NCBI GenBank assembly: GCA_030685235.1
Contig: MU839136.1
Coordinates: forward strand, 124,001-188,000
DNA from: Copromyces sp. CBS 386.78
Lineage: Eukaryota; Ascomycota; Sordariomycetes; Sordariales; Sordariaceae
Direction: 5' to 3'
DNA: 64,000 nucleotides
Positions 25,522-39,633 of the stretch are shown here, one piece after another. The translations under genes and the position numbers were made by a program. Every line of letters begins with the position of its first letter. Position 1 is the first letter of the stretch. The notes under the pieces were generated by a model. It was not told the origin of the DNA. It ran no database searches and saw only the letters and a list, made by a program, of their open reading frames with translations.

Positions 25522-27027
25522 AGCGTCGATAAATCCCGAATAGTCGTTAATCTTCGCTTTCTAAATAGTATTATAATATTAGATGTCTATTTATTACCCG
25601 ATTAAAAAGATATAATTAATAGAATAGTTAGTAAGAAATTCTTTAGTATTTTTAATATTACCGGATTTTTTTATTAATTATTAATTTTTTACGCTCTATT
25701 ATAATTATATAGTAGTAATTAACCTTCGCGGGCTAGAATAATCTAATATTATACTAATAGGTTTTAAGAATTCACTTACTTTTATATAGCGTTTTATAAA
25801 CTAATTATTCTTCGATTATTAATTATTTATACGTATTTATATTAATAATATTATTATTTTTAATAATATTAAAGAGGAGTATTTAGAGTATATTAATATT
25901 GTAATAGCGCTTCTTAATAAATATTACGTTTATATTAGCATTTATAAATTATTTATAATTTTCCCGTCCGTTTAACTTTTTAATAATATTATTAATAATT
26001 AAAGTCGTTAATATACGGAGAACTATATTAAAGCGTTCTAAAAGTTTAATTTCCCTAATATATTGGATGCCTTAGAAATTTATTTAAGTATAGCCGGCTA
26101 ATTGCATTAAAGGATACTATAATTCGCCGTAAAAAAGGAATTACTTAATTATAAGAAAACGGAATTATTAAAACGAATACGAAAATCGGGAGATTTAAAA
26201 TTAAGAGCGATAAAATAAGCGAAAAAGGCTTATATTTCTAAAGTTAAATTTAAACCTACTAAAGAAGAGCTCGAAGCCTTTTATAATATATAGGAAAATT
26301 TATATAATTAAGCGTACTTATATTATTATATTAAAATAAATACGTTATTTATTAAAATTAATATTAATAGTATTGCGTATAGTATTTACGTCTTTTAATT
26401 TAAATATAAATAGGATAGCGAATTTATTTTTAATATAAGTAAGATCCTATTAACGATAATTAAGTTTATTTATTTCTTATTAAAATTAATAACTTTAGCG
26501 GAGAAGAAGTACAGCTTAATAAAAGTAGAGATCGCCGCTATTATTTAAATATTATAAAAATTACAGAAGATGGTCTAATTTAATATTCGACCTGTAAATA
26601 TTATTATAAATAACGTTTTTATTATTGGTATTATTAAGTATATATTTTTAAAAATAATAGATTTGGCGAAAATAATCCTTAAATTCGCTAATACTACTAA
26701 TTAGGTATTATAATTTAATTTGAATATCTTTTATATTTTAGGACTATTAAATATTATACCCGACGCTTTATTAAGGTTATTTATAATTGAGGCTATTAAT
26801 AATAATGATTTATTAAACGAGCTTACCGATATTTAGTCTTATTTCAGTTATTTGGAAAATTTTGACGCTTTTTCCTTTATATACGCGGAAATTTCTCTAA
26901 ATATTCGGATAATTTTGCCGGTTATCGCTTCCGCCTTTAAATAAATATTCGTAGATATTTACCCTTCTAATTTAAAATATAATAGGGTTTTATAATTAAT
27001 TGCAAATATTAACGCTCCGGGTTATAT
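25522..27027 (+). mobile_element. old Gypsy element, segment 2 (reverse transcriptase core to RNase H)
   Basis: This continues segment 1 in sense and domain order. It reads RIVVNLRFLNS, then ILDVYLLPD, KKFFSIFNITGF, GLE followed by GFKNS, and at 25,836-25,868 the YxDD-type box as YINNIIIFNN, with Asp changed to Asn as RIP predicts. After 26,000 it reads into the RNase H region. It is cut at TATAT (27,023-27,027) by the 27,028-35,326 retrotransposon and resumes at 35,327. It shows that the host element was present before both insertions. Confidence 0.8.
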
Positions 27028-27372
27028 TGTCACAGGGTTATCTGTGACTGACTAACCGTCCCATATCGCTGCCTTCACTACGGCAATGGTTGCCGGGTTA
27101 ATAGTATGCTCTAATTGGCTACAAAGACCCAATACAGCAGATACGGCTAAACGCATTTAATATCTAACTAACTACGGTTATTAACCTACCCCTATTACTA
27201 AGGTTACACAAATTATACTAGCCTATAGGATAATCTATAAAATAACTAAGCTATACAGGCTATATACTTACTATATATAAATAACTATTAAAGCTCCCCT
27301 AAATAATTTCCTCTTCCTCGTATAATTATAAATATCTTTATAAATACTTAATATTCGCCTTACCCTATAATA
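27028..27372 (+). repeat. 5' LTR of the 27,028 element
   Basis: This is 345 bp. It starts TGTCACAGGG with CA/TG intact in its first ~150 bp and ends CCCTATAATA, a RIP-altered CCCCGTGACA. GTCACAG and CTGTGAC form a hairpin at the tip. It matches 34,982-35,326 along its length. Confidence 0.88.
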
Positions 27373-29293
27373 ATTAATTATACCTAACTATTATACTACG
27401 AACGTATATCTTTTTAAACGTACGTTATTTAATATAATTAAACGACGCTACTAATCACTAAAGAATAAAAGGCTACGAAAGCCCGAATTTATAACTCTAA
27501 ATAATAATAATATTATTACAAATAAAAGTATCCTCCTAAACGCCCCGTAATAAACTTAATTACTAAGATATATTACGGACGACGATATTGAAGTATTTAA
27601 CGTATTAAATTATACCGACGAACCAGAAAGTTTAAGAATACTAATAAAGAATTCTAACCCCCCTACTAACGAAGAAATTTACTTAATAATTTTAAATAGC
27701 CTCCCTCGTATTAATATAATTATAATTTTTATTATAATTATTATTTAATATTTAGCGAAGGTTAAATTTATTTATAATAATATTTTTATTAACTCCTTTA
27801 ACTTAACCGAAGGAAGAATATTTTAAATAATTATTAACCCTATTACTTAAATAATTAAAATATTTAATTATTATTTTACTATTACTATTAAAGAATTTCG
27901 AAACTTTTAGTCTAAATTCTAATTTAAAAAAGAATAATACATTAATATTTTTAACGAACGTAAATAAATTTAAAAGACCTTCACTAAGTTTAAGAAGAAT
28001 TTTATTAAATTTATACCGAATTTAATAATATACGAAACTTCGCTTAGGAAGCACAAACTATTCTCGCTACAAATTAATAAAATTATTATACTGCCTAAAC
28101 TACTATAGACGGTAGTATAAATATAATAAAATATTGGAAACCGCTCCTTCCGGACCCTAAACCTTTCGTAACCACCTAAAAGGACTATATTAAATATAAT
28201 AAAGCGTATCTAACGTAAAAGGGCCGTATCCTTTCTGTTTAAACCCTAAATATTATTAAATTCCCCGACGAAAAGATTAAAATCGCTTATATAAACTATT
28301 TATTTAACTTTAAAATAGCTATTTTAATCGATAAAAATATTTAAAAGATTTTTATAAACTTTAATAATCCTAAAGTTTAATAATAGAAAATAGATATCGA
28401 ATTTTTATCCTTCTTAAATATTTATTATAATAATATAAATTTACGCCTAAATACCGCCCGTAAATTTAACGAATTTAAATAAAAAAACTATTTCTTTACC
28501 AATTTCGAAATAAAATATATTAAAACCGCTAACCGCTATAATTTAAATAACGTTATAAAAATATACTACCTATAAAACAAAATCTCCTAAAAACTTCGTA
28601 TTTCTTTCATTTATTAATAAACCCTCCCTACCGAAAATAATTTTAAAAAATAACTATTACTCTACTATAATTTCGTACGCAATATTAAAAATAATAATTA
28701 TAAATCTAAATCCGCTATTAATAAAACTTCTAATTCGAATTCTAATAATAATTTAAAAAAGACTATTAATAAAGGAAATAATATTATAAACCTTAACGCT
28801 ATCTATATTTTACGTACTATTTACAATAGCGTTATTAAATATCAGAATAAGAATAACCTATATTGTAAATACGGAAAAGAAAGGTATATTATAAGGAACT
28901 ACTATAATAGTATTAACTATAGTAATCGCAGCCCTTAAACCGGTAATAAAGGGGGCCGAAGAGGTAATAGAAGAGGTTGAAGTAGCCGAAGAGGAAGTAG
29001 AAAAGGCCGGAAAAGCGGAAATTCCAATTAAAATACCGAAAACGCCAATAATAACGGTAATACTAATATTAACCCTCCGGCGGCCGGCTAATAAGGGTAC
29101 GGCAATAATATAAACCTCCGTACTATAAACGCTAGAAAAAAAAACGAAGTTAAGGAATATTATAATAATAATATAAGCAATAATTAAGGAAATAATTAAA
29201 CCTTATAAATAATCGTTTATAAAAGTAAAAAAGGTCTATAAGAAAAAGGAAAGAGCTGTTTAAAAATTTAAAAATAATTATTATTAATTTATT

Positions 29294-29703
29294 AAGAGAA
29301 TGTCTATTCGTACTGTTGGAAACGTCTTATCGCACTGTGGTCTAAAAGAGAAACCTTTAAGTAATTTATATAAATGAAGTCCGATGATGGTAAAAAGTAG
29401 CTCATAATTTTTGTTATTTTCTATAGTATTTTTCAGTACTCTTCTTGTATATATACCCCCTATATTAATCCTTCTTTTTATGGAAATTGGATTTCCAAAG
29501 TTAGGAACATCAACCTATAAAGCCTATACCCTCTGAAGTCCGTGCGGAGGTATAACGATAGTAGTAAAATTAGATCAAATTCCAGGAGTGTAGATATATA
29601 GTTTTCTTACTTGTAAGCCTAGATTTCGTAAAGTTATACTTAGTTAACTTTTTAGACCACAGTGCGATAAGACGTTTCCAACAGTACGAATAGACATTCT
29701 CTT
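29294..29703. mobile_element. 410-bp MITE-like element with ~53-bp terminal inverted repeats (copy 2)
   Basis: The left arm (29,294 to about 29,346) and the right arm (about 29,651-29,703) are near-perfect inverted copies. The tip AAGAGAATGTCTATTCGTAC corresponds to AAGAGAAAGTCTTTTCGCAC in copy 1, and the arm again contains two diverged ~22-bp units. TATT flanks both sides (29,290-29,293 and 29,704-29,707). The interior keeps CA/TG and has no coding frame. It is inserted in the 27,028 Gypsy element after that element was RIPed, since surrounding DNA lacks CA/TG. Confidence 0.85.
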
Positions 29704-32700
29704 TATTAAATAGTCTCTATTAAAATTTATTACTCCTTTCCTCTTATTTATCCCTCGGACTATATAAAATTCATTATACAACTTTCGTCGATAACGGTTA
29801 TATAATATTTACTTTTATCGACTATTCTTTTATAAGGAAAAATAGATTCGCTATATTTAAACTCTTAGAACCTAAAAAATTAATTTTCGTTAATAATATT
29901 TATAAAAAGGCTCATTACTAAAGGACTCATAATAAACCTTCATATTAATTATTACTTAAAAAATATTATATTCCTAATTTATAATATCTCTCCTAACCAC
30001 CCCATTATTTTAGGACTACCTTAATTTAAGAAATATACATTATATATCTCTTAAATAAAAAGGAAGGTCTAATTTACTAATTAGTATGCTAACTAATACC
30101 TCCTATCGGATCTCCCTATTTCCCTATAAAACGCCCCTAATATATTAAACCACTCTCCTAATAATTCGTATTACTAATTTTATACAATAATAATAAACGA
30201 ACGGGATAAAAGAATATTACTAAATATTCTAAAAATACTAGGGCTTCTACTTAAAATAAATAATTATATTAGCCGGACAAAAGGTAGTCCAATAAATCGT
30301 TTAATCCCAATCCCTATAGAAGGACCTATACGCGGCGATATTCAACTACTAAAGCCACCGCTTTACTAAAATCTATTAAAATATTAAATTTTAAAAGATT
30401 AATACTTAATCCCTATAAAAAGATTTATATATAATAATATTCAATTGCCGAAGCTACTACTTCGCTAGAATCCAATAGAATATTAGACTTTAGGGGATCG
30501 ACCACCGCTTTACCAAAGCCTAAGAAAATTCTAAAATTTAAAATACCGCCCTAGGACTATTAATAAGAGTATCGACAAAATTACCGGTAGAATAGATTAC
30601 TATTACTAAAATTTAAAAGAATTTTAGAATTTAGAATACTACCCCGGAACTACTAATAAAAATATTAATAAAACTGCCGGTAGGGCAGATTACTATTACT
30701 AAAGTCCAAAATCACTATTAGAGGCCAATTCTAATTCTATACCGCTTTTATACTAATAAAAACATTAATAAAACTACTAGTAAAGCAAATTGCTACTACT
30801 TTACTAAAATATACCAAGGTTATTACAATTTTAAAACCGCTTCCCCTATAACGGACCGGAGCGTAATAATATTTAAATATTAAAATTACTACTAAAGAAC
30901 GATTTTATCTCCATTTTACCCCCTTATTACGAACCCTACGAATCCTCTATACCGCCGCCCTATTATAAACTTTGCAAAAGCCGCCTTAGAAGTAAGGCTT
31001 ATAACTTTCATAACTTTTATAAGGCTAATAAAAATTTTTACTTAAAATAAAGGGTATAGCCGTACCGCTACGACCTCCTTTTATACTATTTCAAACTTCT
31101 TATTAAAGGATTTACTAGAAATACAACCTTATTAGACTATAACGTACTAAGATAGGCAGTAAAACCTTTTATACCCGTACTACTTTATAAAAAGGTAAAA
31201 AGCGTAAAGAATTCCCCTAATACCGCTTATCCAATTATAAAGCGTTTTAAAATAATTAAAAAATAAATTAATATTTAAAATATACGTAATATTAACGCTA
31301 CCACCTTTAATTTCCTATACAAAACGTATAATTTACAACCTTACCTTATAAACTATATAGAAATCTACCAATTAATTACCTTCTATAAAACTAATACTTA
31401 TAATAACCTTATTAAAGAAATAGTCCAAAATATTATAAATAATAAAGGCAAATAATATAAGGACCACCTCCTAAAACGCCTTTATAAATTTATCGACGTA
31501 TATATAAGGGACGCAAACTAAAAAAAATTAATAGCCGTTAAAATCGCCCGAACTACTATTTTTATAAGTAATTTAAATATAAACGCGCTTATATACGAAG
31601 TTATTATTATAAAAATTATAGAAGAAAACGTATTAATATTCTATAAAAAAATTGACCGACTTCTAAAAACTAATAAGGAAATTAAATTCAAATTCTTACG
31701 CAAATATTAGAAAAAGATTAACGCTTTCCGTACTAAGAAAGCGAATAAATTTCCGCCTTATCGAATATACGACTACAAAATCGAATTTATACTAAGGGAA
31801 AAGCCGCTGAACGCCCGCTACCGACTAATTTTACCTATAGAAGCAACTATTATTAAAAAATAAATCGACGGTTAATTAGAAAATAGTTTTATTAAACTTT
31901 CCTAATCCTAAATAACTTTACCTTTACTCCTTATAAATAAATTTAACGAAAGTATTCGTATTTATATTAATTATTATAATATTAATAACGTTATATTTAA
32001 AATATAATACCCGTTTTTACTAATTAAAGAAATTCTTAATACTATTTACTATATTAAAGTCTTTACTAAATTAAATATTATTACCGCTTTTAACTAAATC
32101 CGTATCTAAGAAAGCTATAAATAATTAACTATTTTTATTATATATTTCGTTCTCTATAAATTACTAGTCCTTCCTTTCGGCCTCTAAAGCGTACTTAGCA
32201 CGTTTTAGAATTATATTAACAATATATTATATAATATTCTAGATATTTACACAATAATATACTTAAACGATATCCTCGTTTACTCCGAAAACGTAAAAGA
32301 ATATACCACCTATATAAACGAAGTCCTCAAAAAAATAATTAACGCTAACCTTTAATTAAATATTAATAAATATAAATTTAATATTACCTATATAAAATAT
32401 TTAAACCTTTTTATTATATTAAGGGGTATAGAAATAGACTTTACGAAAGTAAAAGCCATTATTAAATAGGAAGCTCCGTAATTAAAACGCTAATTCTAAA
32501 AATTCTTAAAATTTATAAATTTCTACCGGCGCTTTATCTAATATTTTTCGATTATAATTATTCCGCTATACAACCTTACGAAGAAATTAGCCGAATAACG
32601 TTAAATAAAAGACTATTAAAGGGCTTTTAAAAAATTAAAGAAAACCTTTACTATAAGTCCTATCCTTCGAATTTATAATTAGTCCCGCCTAACTATAATT

Positions 32701-34981
32701 AAAACCGATATTTCTAATTAGGCCGTAAATAATATATTATCTTAATATAATAACGAAAATATTTTACGCCCAATCGTATATTTTTACAAAAATATTCCGC
32801 CGTAAAATACAATTATAATATTTATAATAAAGAATTATTTATAATTATTAAAGCCTTAGAAAAATAGGGACCGGAATTATAAAGCGCTTGAAAAGCGTTT
32901 AAAATCCTAATTAACTATAAAAGCCTATAAACTTTTACGGAAAATAAGAAACTTATACTGTAATATATATAATAATTTAATTTCCTATTTAAATTCAACT
33001 TTATTATTAAATATAAGCCGGGTATTCTTTAAATCTATCTTAATACCCTAAATAGGAAACTAAAGGATATATCAAAAAATATAAATAACGACCGGTTAAA
33101 AGCTCGCTATAAAATACTTTTCAACCCCTCTATTTTCGTAAATTATATTTATACTTATAAATTTAACCCGGAAGAATTATCTACGGATAAATTAATTAAT
33201 GCTAATTACTATAATTTAATCTTTTATCAAAATTTAATAGCCGCCTTTATAAACGAAAACCGTCGAATATAGCCCAAAATACTAAAGAAAAATATAAGAA
33301 AAATAGTTTTTATAAAATACTACGCAATTAACGGCAAAGTATACTAATATTTAATATTTATAATTAATTTAAAAAATACTATATTACAATTATATTTTAT
33401 ACGAAAATATTACAAACCTATACTAATAAACTACTAAGGCCGGGATAAAACGTTTACTACCTTCAATCGCTCATTTTATTAATTAAGTATAAATAAAGCC
33501 GTTAAAACTTATTATAAAACTTACTTCTAATATATAAAGACGAAACCGTTACAACGTATACTAATAGAACTTTTAAAGCCTCTACTAATACTTTTCACCC
33601 TATAGAAAAATATCGCTATCGATTATATTACCCCTATAATACCCTACGTCCGAAGAGGCCGAAAGTATAAATATATTACTATAATAGTAGACTACTTAAT
33701 AAAAATAAGGTACTATATCCCAATTGAAATACTAACTATAAAGGAATTTATTAATAAATTTATTAAAAAAATTTACACCCTTTATAACTTGCCGGATACT
33801 ATTATTTCTAATTGTAGTATCCAATTCGTTTTATAATTTTAGAAAACTTTATTTAAAAGGCTAAAAATTACTTTAAAGCTATTATTAATTTTCTATAAAA
33901 AAATTAATAATTAAATTAAATGTATTAATATTAAATTAAAACGTTTCTTTTATATTTATATCAATTAAATTTAAAATAATTAAATTAATTAATTACCCCT
34001 AATAAAATTCGTAAATAATAATGTATATTCAAATAGTATTAGTATATCCTTATTCTTCGCAAATTATAATTTTTACTTTCGGATAGGAATCGAGCCCGCC
34101 TAATTATATTTATTAAAGCTTTCTAAAATATAGTAAGTAGAATACTTTAAAACTAACGAAATCGCCGACCGGTTTAATATAATATTAAATAAAATTATTA
34201 CTATAATTAAGAATAATTAAATATAGTATAAAAAAACTATTAACGAAAGATAATTTAATATACCGAAGTATTATATTAGTAATAAAATTTTATTTAATAT
34301 AACTAACCTCGTATCGGGCCGCCTACAAATTAAATTTATGTTACTATAGGAAAGGCCTTTCGAAATTATAAAAATAAATAGCTACCGTATTATACTAAAA
34401 TTCCCTATTAATATAAAATATAGCCGTACTTTCTATATTAATATAATAAAACTTTAGAATTATTAAAGGATCCCCGGGCAAGATAAAACCCAAAATATCC
34501 GAATAAATAACGGGCGGATTATAAAACGAATAAATAATATTAAAGACGTAATTAAATAGTTCTATAAAATTATTGACGATTACCGTTTTAATATAAAAAA
34601 TAGTAAATAAGAATATTAAGTAGTTTAAGGAAGCCCTTACAATCCTATTTAATAATTATAGAAAAATATAGAATATTATATCGATAACCTTAGAGAATGT
34701 TACAATAATAACCTAAATATATTAATACTACTACGATAAATCGTAAACGAAAAACGTCGTTATAGAACTAAAAAAGCTTTAGAAAAGGCCGTTAAAATAG
34801 ACTAACCGCCGGGAAAAACAAATATAATACTAATAATATAATAATTACTATATTATTAAAAAGGCAAAGTAACGGCCTAAAAAGGAAAGTAAAAATAATA
34901 TAAAAGGGTAAATAATAAATATTATAAAAGAAATTAAAAAAGGAAGTATTTTTACTCCAAGGGTATTTTAGGCGAAGGAAG

Positions 34982-35326
34982 TATTATAAGGTTATTTATA
35001 ATTAACTAACCGTTTTATATTACTACTTTTACTATAATAATAGTTATTAGGTTAATAACATGCTCTAATTAGCTATAAAGACCTAATATAATAGATATGG
35101 CTAAACGCATCTAATATTTAACTAGCTACGGTTATTAGCCTACCCCTATCGCTAAAGCTACATAAACTATACTAACCTATAGGATAATTTATAGGATAAC
35201 TAGGTTGTACGGGCCATATACTCACTATATATAAATGGCTATTAGGGCTCCCCCAGATAGCTTCCTCTTCCTCGTACAATTACGAATATCTTTACAAATA
35301 CCTAACGTTCGCCTTGCCCCGTGATA
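34982..35326 (+). repeat. 3' LTR of the 27,028 element
   Basis: This is 345 bp. It starts TATTATAAGG (RIP-altered TGTCACAGGG) and ends CCCCGTGATA. RIP is heavy on its left part and light on its right part, the reverse of the 5' LTR, so each LTR partly preserves what the other lost. Confidence 0.88.
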
Positions 35327-36850
35327 TATATATATATACGCCGCTTAAATAAAAGGTTTAACTTCCCGGCTAATCTTTATGTAATTAACGACGGCTTTTT
35401 CTGCTACGTCGATTATTTAGACGAGAGGCGCCTATATATCTTTTGCGCCTATATATAGAAAATATTAGAGTTAATTTACAATAAAAAGTACTATTTTAAT
35501 ATTAATTATATAATAGCGGATTTATTATAATTTTATATAAAATATAAAATTTAAATAGTCCGAGAATACATTAAGTATTACGAAGTATATTATTAAAATT
35601 AATAAAACCGATAATTAATATTTAATAAACTACTATTAATTCGAATATTCCTATAGCCCTATTATTAATTATAATAGATTTTATTATTAATATACTTATA
35701 GTTAAATCTATTAATATTATATAGTCCCTCTTAAAGTTCGACGAATTCGATACTATATATATTGTAACTTACAAATTTAATAAGAAAATTCTATTATTAA
35801 CGGACTATTTAATATATAAGGCGAAAGAATAGGTAATTATTCTATTATAAACTTTGTAATACTATAACTAAGGTTTGCCGGTTACTATTATAAATAATTA
35901 AAATTTAAAGTTCGTTTTTAGAATTTAAAAGAGTATTTTCGAAATTTTAGCCGTTAATTTTCTCTTTTCGACGGCCTACTATATTTAAATAGATAATTAA
36001 TTTAAACGTATAAATTAAACGGCCGAAATAATAATCTATATATAGTACGCTATTAGCATACTTTTATAAATATTAATATTAGCCGCCTTATAATATAACC
36101 TAAATAATATTATATAATTAATAATTAATTTATTTCCTAACGAATTAATATATAAATTTAAACTTCGAGCGGTATTTAATTTACTAGTACTAAATACAGA
36201 AGAGGCGTTAATTATAGAATTTTTCGTATTAATTTATTAAAAATTCTAAATAAAGGCTATAAAATTTATTAATCGGGCTAGTATAATTGCTAAAGCATAA
36301 TATAATATTAAATATTGGCTAATTATATTTGAAATTAATAATAAAATTTACTTTCGATTTAATAAAGGCTACTATTTATTAAGCGCCTTAAAGAAAAATT
36401 CTTTTGTTGAATATATAGGATTATATTGGATTTTAGAAAAAGTCGGCCCTTTAGCCTATAAATTTGATTTACTAGGAATTTGGCGTATATACCCGGTTAT
36501 TTTGGTAATTTATTTTTATAAGCCGGTATAGGGTCTAGACCCGTTTAATCGAAAAGTATTGCCGTTGAAACCTATTAAAATTAACAGATAAGAGGAATAG
36601 GAAATTAAAAGCTTAGTAGTAAGGAATTAAGGTCCGTTAAATATGAAATATTTAATTAAATAGACCGGTTTTTAAAATAAGGATAATATTTGGGAATTGC
36701 GTACGGAATTTATAAGGAATTCGAAAGAGAAGGTAAAGGAATTTGAATACGAATACCCGTTAGAATTACTATTTAAGGGTATTTGTAAAAAAATCGTTTA
36801 GTATATTAATTGCCCGTTAAAATACTAATAGTATTAAACTTTTTATTTGG
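35327..36850 (+). mobile_element. old Gypsy element, segment 3 (integrase and chromodomain)
   Basis: This continues the host Gypsy after the TATAT duplication. Through stops it reads the integrase zinc-binding region (35,390-35,580: NLYVINDGFF, YVDYLDERRLYI), the core (GLPVTII near 35,870, FSTAYY near 35,965), the C-terminal module near 36,360-36,500 (LAYKFDLL, WRIYPVILVIYFY), and a chromodomain-like end near 36,630-36,760 (KYLIK, then TGF, then NKDNIWEL). A purine-rich stretch GGAAGGGGGAAAA near 36,850 could be its polypurine tract. This identifies the host as a chromovirus-type Gypsy element. No 3' LTR was confirmed. Confidence 0.8.
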
Positions 36851-39630
36851 AAGGGGGAAAATTAGAAAATTGCGAAAGGTTTAAGGTATTTTCTTTTATT
36901 ATTCTAATTTTTTATTTATTTCTTTTATTTTTCCTTTTTAATTTTTATAGTTAATTTATTAAAATTTCTAAATATTCGCTTAATCGATTATATTATTGCG
37001 TTAATAAGGTAGTTAAATTAAGTACTATTATTTTCGTTCTATCCTTTTCGAACAGTAGTCTAATATAATGTTATATATTTAATCGAAATAGGTAATAAAA
37101 TTTAGAGTAAATAATTCTTAGTAGGTAGGTAGGTTATAATTAGAGGTAGAGTTTAGAAGTTTTAATACGTATATAATTTTTAATATAATATAGATTTATT
37201 TCATCTCTTTTAAAAATTTCTTTATTCTATTAATAATATTATTATAATTTACTTTATCCCTACCCTCTTACCCCGTTAAAATTAATTAATTTTAATTTAA
37301 AATATAGTAACTTAATATAGTTATAGCGGATACTAGTGCCCTTAGCGATTTTAATCTAACAAAGTTCGTTAATTAAATTAATTATTATAATAATTTTAAT
37401 AGGTTATTATACTAATACAATTAAAATTACCTCCTCTCCTCGTTTGGTTTAAAGACTAATTAACGCTTCCCCGCGTTGGCTAATATAATTAAATATTTAA
37501 ATTATTATACAGTTATAAATTACGCTACTAAAACTATTAATTTAGATTGCAATTCGTTTTATATTGTATTGCCCACCTTTATTGCAAATTTGGTCGCTAA
37601 TATAATTAATAATAAATTGAACGCTTTTTTCAAGTATATTTATATATAGTATATTATTAATTTTATTATTAATTTAGGTAAAATTATTAGTCCGTATAAC
37701 CTTAGCGATTATCTTCCTAGTATTAAATCTTTCGTTTTTAATGGTATAATAATATATAATATTAAAATTATATAGTTTAATCGCCGTTATATCCCGCTTA
37801 TAATAACGAATTACTTATTTATTTATTATAATAACGTTTTAACTTCGGTTTTTTATAATACGATCGATTATATAGGCGTATAAATTAATTTCGATTAAAC
37901 TATTTTATAAATAATAAGTAATAACGTTAATTATTTAACTATAGCGATTTTATTAGCCCCGACCCCGGATAAATTAATTAAAGGTAGTAGCTTCGGAAAT
38001 TAATAGGATTAAGTTCCTTAAAATTATAATCCCTTTATATATAATACGCGTACTTAAACGATTAAATACATTAAAGAAGATATTTTTTTCTCCTTTATCC
38101 CGATTATACCTTTTTCTAATAGTATATATATTTATAACCGTAATTAGTTAATAGAGGTTACTCTCGCTTTATAATATATTAACGATCGGTTAAGAATAAG
38201 TTTCGTTATTATTCAATTAATTAATTTTATTAACTGCGTTATTATATTTAATACTTATAATTTCGCTAACGATTAAAAATAATAGGAAATCGATTTTATA
38301 GTTAATTAGGCTTTTAATTAAATACGCCCCCGTTTTATTCTTACTATTTAAAATTCCGCCCCTACCATTTAAGTTATTATAACCTCTGCTAAGAATAAAT
38401 AGATATTAGTCTGGAAGAACCGGTAAATAACCGTACAAATTATTTAAACTTACATTATTAGTAATATACGATTTAATAAACCGGTCGTTTAAAGTAAGTT
38501 ATACCCGGATATTATAAATACAATTAAGGAGATATATTATAAAAATTACCGTATATTAGGCGTTATTATAGACGACGACTTCTATAACGAAATTAGTAAG
38601 ATTATTAAAAACTATTTCGAAAAGTTTATAAAAAAGGATTCTTTTTTTTAGAATAGTTTAGCCCGCCGTACTAAAAATACGTTCGATACTACGTTCGGTA
38701 AATTTAACGACTAAAATTCTTCTTTTATTAAGAAGATCCCAATAAAGGCTATATTCCTAGCGTTATAATATTATAATTATATAACCGGTCTTCCTAAGTA
38801 GATTAGCAGTATATTGGCCCGTATAGGCTTTTTATACTATATTTAAGTCGTTCTAAATACATTAGTTTAATCGGAATTGCTAATTATTGTTAAGGAAGTT
38901 ATAAAAGAAGTTTATATTATTAAGATAATTAATATAAATATTATTCTTAATATAGTATAAGAGGTATTTAATTAATAATTGTAATTATTAATTTAATTAA
39001 ATTAGTATTAAAATAAACAGGTAAATAATTTAAAGGACGAGGTTATTATTTTACGTAAAATTATTGAAAATTTATACTATATTTTTACCCCGTTAGCGGC
39101 TAAATATATTTAGTAAATCAATATAATTCTAGGAATTATTATTAATTATAGTATTCGTTTTAGCGTTAACCTTGGCTATAGTATCCTTATTATTGATAAA
39201 TTCAATTTATAATCCGTCCGTTCTAATAGATATAATACTTTACCCTCTATACGCTTTCTCCGTTGCTTAACTATTTATAATAATTGGTATTAATAGGAGG
39301 ATTAGTATAATTAAGAGGACTCTCCTTTTAACGGCTATAAATATTCCCGCTATAATATTTCTTATTAATCTCGGTATCCTAAAAACGTTAACGAGGATAA
39401 TAATAAGTCGGGAATTTATTTAAGTAACCGTTAAATTTATTATTATATTGATAGTTATTTGGTATTATATATTAGATTGTTCAGTATTAGAATTTTTTAT
39501 TAAGAAGTTTAGTATTAAATATAATATATAGTAGTATTAAAATAATCGGTTACGGTAATAATTTAATAAATGTTCGTAATAGGTTATACTTAGTATAATT
39601 TTATAAATAGTAAGCATTTATTTCTTTCGT
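36851..39630 (+). other. RIP-degenerated DNA, unassigned retroelement-like
   Basis: This is CA/TG-depleted throughout. Read through stops on the plus strand, 37,300-39,500 is a long frame with ordinary amino-acid composition, basic and Asn/Ser/Tyr-rich near its end (39,180-39,450). That would fit a gag-like protein, but I recognise no family. It is followed by an LTR-like sequence, so it may be a separate LTR element truncated or deeply decayed. Confidence 0.35.
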
Positions 39631-39633
39631 AGA

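Larger units (their letters stand above)
27028..35326 (+). mobile_element. full-length RIPed Gypsy LTR retrotransposon, 8,299 bp
   Basis: Two 345-bp LTRs and a TATAT duplication (27,023-27,027 and 35,327-35,331) define the ends. On the plus strand, through stops: a gag zinc knuckle at 28,861-28,904 (CKYGKEGYIIRNYY, with Tyr at Cys/His positions as RIP gives); reverse transcriptase at 31,945-32,035 (IRIYINYYNINNV, then LLIKEI) and 32,259-32,287 (YLNDILVYS); and integrase at 33,681-33,725 (IIVDYLIKIRYYIPI). The polypurine tract AAGGAAG precedes the 3' LTR, as in the 17,983 element, and LTR tips are alike, so the two are related families. A 410-bp inverted-repeat element (29,294-29,703) is inserted between the gag and pol parts. 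Confidence 0.9.
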
